A program made the translations under genes and the position numbers. The notes under the pieces were generated by a model, which was not told where the DNA came from, did no database searches, and saw only the letters and a list, made by a program, of their open reading frames with translations. This document shows positions 6,479-8,133 of a stretch of DNA of 8,133 nt, in pieces; position 1 is the first letter of the stretch; each line of letters starts with the position of its first letter. This DNA is from Candidatus Hydrogenedentota bacterium (GTDB lineage: Bacteria > Hydrogenedentota > Hydrogenedentia > Hydrogenedentiales > CAITNO01): NCBI GenBank assembly GCA_903922535.1, contig CAIXUF010001465.1:1-8133 (forward strand), read 5' to 3'.

Positions 6479-6634
6479 CAGGATTCCCCCGATGATCAGG
6501 TGAACCGTGCCGATGGAGGGGTATCTGGCCAATTCAGAGACAATCTTGATGCGGTATTCCTCATTCTTGAACGGACCCGTACCGTTCCATAGAATGGAGC
6601 AGTGACAATCGCTGAAAATGAAGTGTTGGCCGCG
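6449..6634 (-). pseudogene. Possible small gene remnant upstream of the Rrf2 gene
   Basis: Between a TGA (plus-strand 6635-6637) and a TGA (plus-strand 6449-6451) one minus-strand frame is open for 61 codons with a protein-like translation, including CSILWNGTGPFKNEEYR and IKIVSELARYPSIGTVHLI. It has no ATG, GTG or TTG start. It lies just upstream of the Rrf2 promoter in the same direction, so it could be the 3' end of a decayed gene. I do not recognise the family, and chance cannot be excluded at this length. Confidence 0.2.
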
Positions 6635-6673
6635 TCAAAGGGGACGTTATGCGTAACTGTTGGAGGCCGTGCA

Positions 6674-8047
6674 GTGCATACCGTTGAAATGGAGCGAAGT
6701 TTCGGGAAACGGACTGCTGCCCGTATAATCGGCGCTTTGGTGCTTTTCTGCTGGATGGCGGCTTGCGCCGTTCCGGCCGAAGGGAACGTCTCCGGTCCCG
6801 TGACCGCAGGCATGGATGCCTTGGACGGTTCCGGTTCCGGGATTGTTCCCGTCGCGCCGCCGCTAATCCGTTATCGCGTTGGTGACGGACCGGACTGGAA
6901 AGATCGGGACTTCAAAGACGATGACTGGGCCTGTGCGGACAGTTTCACGTACCCGAACTACCGTTCCGCATCCCCCGGGCCGGTTGCGCCGGTGTGGTTT
7001 CGTTTCAGGCTTGAATTGGCCCCCGAACGCATCGGTCGGCCGCTTGTTCTTCAGGCGTGCCCGCACCAGGACAATCTTCAGGTCTTCCTGAATGGCAAAC
7101 TGGTGGCCAGTCCGCAGAGCACCGACCCGTCAACGGGGGCCACTCCGCGCTGCATCGTGCCGCTCGAAACCGGCAACATGATCGCGCTGCGCTGGATTCC
7201 GGATATCCCTTCCCCGATTCTGTTCATGCCGCCGGACAGTCCGAAGGTGTTTTCTCTGGCAATGCGGGACTACGGGCGCGCACTGGATGACTTTGACCGG
7301 GATGCGGGACTGGAACGCGGTTATGCGCATCACCGGATCGTCCTGATTGTGGCGTTGGTTGTCTTTTTTCTGTTTCATCTTGCCCTGTATGTGAACTACC
7401 CGCTTCGCCGTGAAAACCTGTACTGCTGCGTCACGGCCCTGCTGTGCGCGCTGGCGCTGATCTCGCTGCACATTTCCGAGATTTACAATTATGATCGGGC
7501 AGTATGGCTTCTTGCCTATTATTACTGCTTTTTGGCATTTACCCCGCTGAGCCTTGTCTGCGGCCTCGGCCTCTTCCAGCTCGTTTTTGCGGGACGCTTT
7601 CGATGGACCCTGCCCCTGTATCTGGTGCTTGGTCTTTTGTTGTATCTGGGCGCGCTGCGCTTTGGCAACACGGTGGTGCATGTGTTTCCGGTGCTCATCA
7701 TTCCGGAGCTGGTGTGGATGACCCTTCCCAAGAACCGGGTCAGGCGCCTGCCGTCCGGCTGGCCGACCGCCCTGGTCATGATTGTGATGGCCAGCGTGAT
7801 GCTCAGCGCCGTCGGGAGCCTCTATGGTTTGGACTCGGACTCCGGTTTCCTGCGGTATGCCCCATGGTATTTGTTTGCCGTTTTCCTGGAATTTGTTTCG
7901 TTGTCATTCGCGCGCGAATACGCGGACGCCCAGAAGCGCATCAAGGCATTTGCCGCATCGCTTGAAGAGAAAGTGGAGGAGCGGACGCGGGAACTGAAGT
8001 TCCCCCCATTTTTTGGACAGTGGCTAAGTAAAGAATTGGCGGCTTGA
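6674..8047 (+). CDS. 7TM-DISM-type membrane sensor, output domain cut off by an IS element
   Basis: This is the sensor half of a membrane signalling protein. The GTG at 6674 is preferred because TGGAGG (6661-6666) lies 7 nt upstream; the next ATG (6689) has no good ribosome site. A hydrophobic segment (about 18-31) ends in MAAC, giving a signal peptide or weak lipobox (Cys31). Residues about 65-195 look like an extracytoplasmic beta-sandwich (VWFRFRLEL, DNLQVFLNGKLV) of the kind found in 7TMR-DISM proteins. Seven membrane segments follow at roughly 222-241, 249-268, 277-304, 312-329, 333-350, 365-383 and 396-412, then a coiled coil (about 414-441) ending EEKVEERTREL. In this family that coiled coil leads into a histidine kinase, PP2C phosphatase or GGDEF output domain. 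Here codon 441 meets an insertion sequence, and the last 16 residues are read from it to a TGA at 8045-8047. The protein should sense but not signal in the normal way. Confidence 0.85.
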   Translation: MHTVEMERSFGKRTAARIIGALVLFCWMAACAVPAEGNVSGPVTAGMDALDGSGSGIVPVAPPLIRYRVGDGPDWKDRDFKDDDWACADSFTYPNYRSASPGPVAPVWFRFRLELAPERIGRPLVLQACPHQDNLQVFLNGKLVASPQSTDPSTGATPRCIVPLETGNMIALRWIPDIPSPILFMPPDSPKVFSLAMRDYGRALDDFDRDAGLERGYAHHRIVLIVALVVFFLFHLALYVNYPLRRENLYCCVTALLCALALISLHISEIYNYDRAVWLLAYYYCFLAFTPLSLVCGLGLFQLVFAGRFRWTLPLYLVLGLLLYLGALRFGNTVVHVFPVLIIPELVWMTLPKNRVRRLPSGWPTALVMIVMASVMLSAVGSLYGLDSDSGFLRYAPWYLFAVFLEFVSLSFAREYADAQKRIKAFAASLEEKVEERTRELKFPPFFGQWLSKELAA

Positions 8048-8078
8048 GCCGGCTTGCCGCCAAGCGGACAATGTCCGC
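8036..8078 (+). promoter_or_regulatory. Two stem-loops in the IS leader before the transposase
   Basis: TTGGCGGC (8036-8043) pairs perfectly with GCCGCCAA (8056-8063) around a 12-nt loop that is partly self-complementary. Immediately after, GCGGACA (8064-8070) pairs perfectly with TGTCCGC (8072-8078) around one base; in RNA the loop would open to three or more bases. The second stem ends 1 nt before the AAGGAG ribosome site (8080-8085). A role in blocking transposase translation or readthrough from the host gene is an inference. Confidence 0.6.
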
Positions 8079-8093
8079 GAAGGAGTCCAAGAA

Positions 8094-8133
8094 ATGGGTC
8101 AGGCACGCAAGAATCATTCGAAGGAGTTCAAGG
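8094..8133 (+). CDS. Transposase OrfA (IS3-family type), N-terminal fragment at window edge
   Basis: Thirteen codons are visible, MGQARKNHSKEFK, continuing past the window end. The basic N-terminus followed by a Ser-x-Glu-Phe-Lys motif is typical of the helix-turn-helix OrfA proteins of IS3-family elements (HTH_Tnp_1 type), which bind the terminal repeats and produce the transposase OrfAB by programmed frameshifting with orfB. AAGGAG at 8080-8085 is 8 nt upstream of the ATG. It lies downstream of the IS left end and is transcribed in the same direction as the interrupted sensor gene. Confidence 0.75.
   Translation, partial: MGQARKNHSKEFK

Larger units (their letters stand above)
7995..8133 (+). 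mobile_element. Left end of an IS3-family-like insertion sequence (continues past window)
   Basis: The sensor reading frame loses family-like sequence at about 7995. From TGAAGTTCC onward the DNA contains TTTGGACAGTGGCTAAG, which resembles the terminal inverted repeats of IS3-group elements as I remember them (TG start, GGACA then GCTAAG), and then a ribosome site and a transposase OrfA start at 8094. The exact left boundary is not certain within a few bases because the matching right end and target duplication lie outside the window. The three bases before it, AAC, would be the target duplication if the element starts at 7995. Confidence 0.75.

Noticed and set aside
6496..6813. Minus-strand ORF of 105 codons overlapping the sensor start
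   Set aside because: Its first half is the antisense of the sensor signal-peptide region and the composition (Thr, Arg, Pro, Ser) is shadow-like; the neighbouring frame at 6449-6634 reads more like protein.
1..8133. CRISPR array, tRNA or rRNA genes
   Set aside because: No regularly spaced direct repeats with unique spacers and no cloverleaf or rRNA-like sequence could be seen on either strand.

Overview
The window is dominated by a six-gene, same-strand metabolic operon (about 660-5775): sucC and sucD, the two subunits of succinyl-CoA synthetase, followed by korD, korA, korB and korC, a four-subunit 2-oxoacid:ferredoxin oxidoreductase that is most likely 2-oxoglutarate specific. Three of the five junctions (sucD/korD, korA/korB, korB/korC) are ATGA stop/start overlaps. 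Together the products interconvert 2-oxoglutarate, succinyl-CoA and succinate, with ferredoxin as the electron carrier and substrate-level NTP formation. This is the anaerobic or microaerobic form of this TCA segment, and it can also run in the reductive direction.

The host looks like a Gram-negative-type bacterium with a GC-rich genome: operon coding sequence is strongly G/C in third positions, and there is a 7TM-DISM envelope sensor and an iron-sulfur Rrf2 regulator. I cannot name the lineage with confidence. The gene content and the heptameric intergenic repeats would suit an environmental anaerobe of a deep-branching phylum.

Layout: (1) 1-660 is a visibly lower-GC stretch with a coding-looking fragment that lacks a start and an unrecognised ORF (241-663), whose stop overlaps the sucC start. 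(2) 660-5775 is the sucCD-korDABC operon. (3) 5776-5829 holds two adjacent 7-bp tandem arrays directly after the korC stop. (4) 5930-6382 on the minus strand is an Rrf2-family regulator with three cysteines, transcribed towards the kor operon from a near-consensus promoter at 6412-6441, with an inverted repeat just upstream. (5) 6674-7994 is the N-terminal sensor half of a 7TM-DISM signalling protein, which would normally continue into an output domain. (6) From about 7995 to the window end is the left end of an IS3-family-like insertion sequence that cuts off this sensor. It carries two stem-loops and the first 13 codons of a transposase OrfA.

I did not find a convincing previously undescribed system. 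The points most worth checking are the long tail on SucD with an Asn-Gly repeat, the IS insertion that separates the sensor from its output domain, the stem-loops ahead of the transposase, the heptamer arrays, the Rrf2 control region, and the low-GC segment ahead of sucC.
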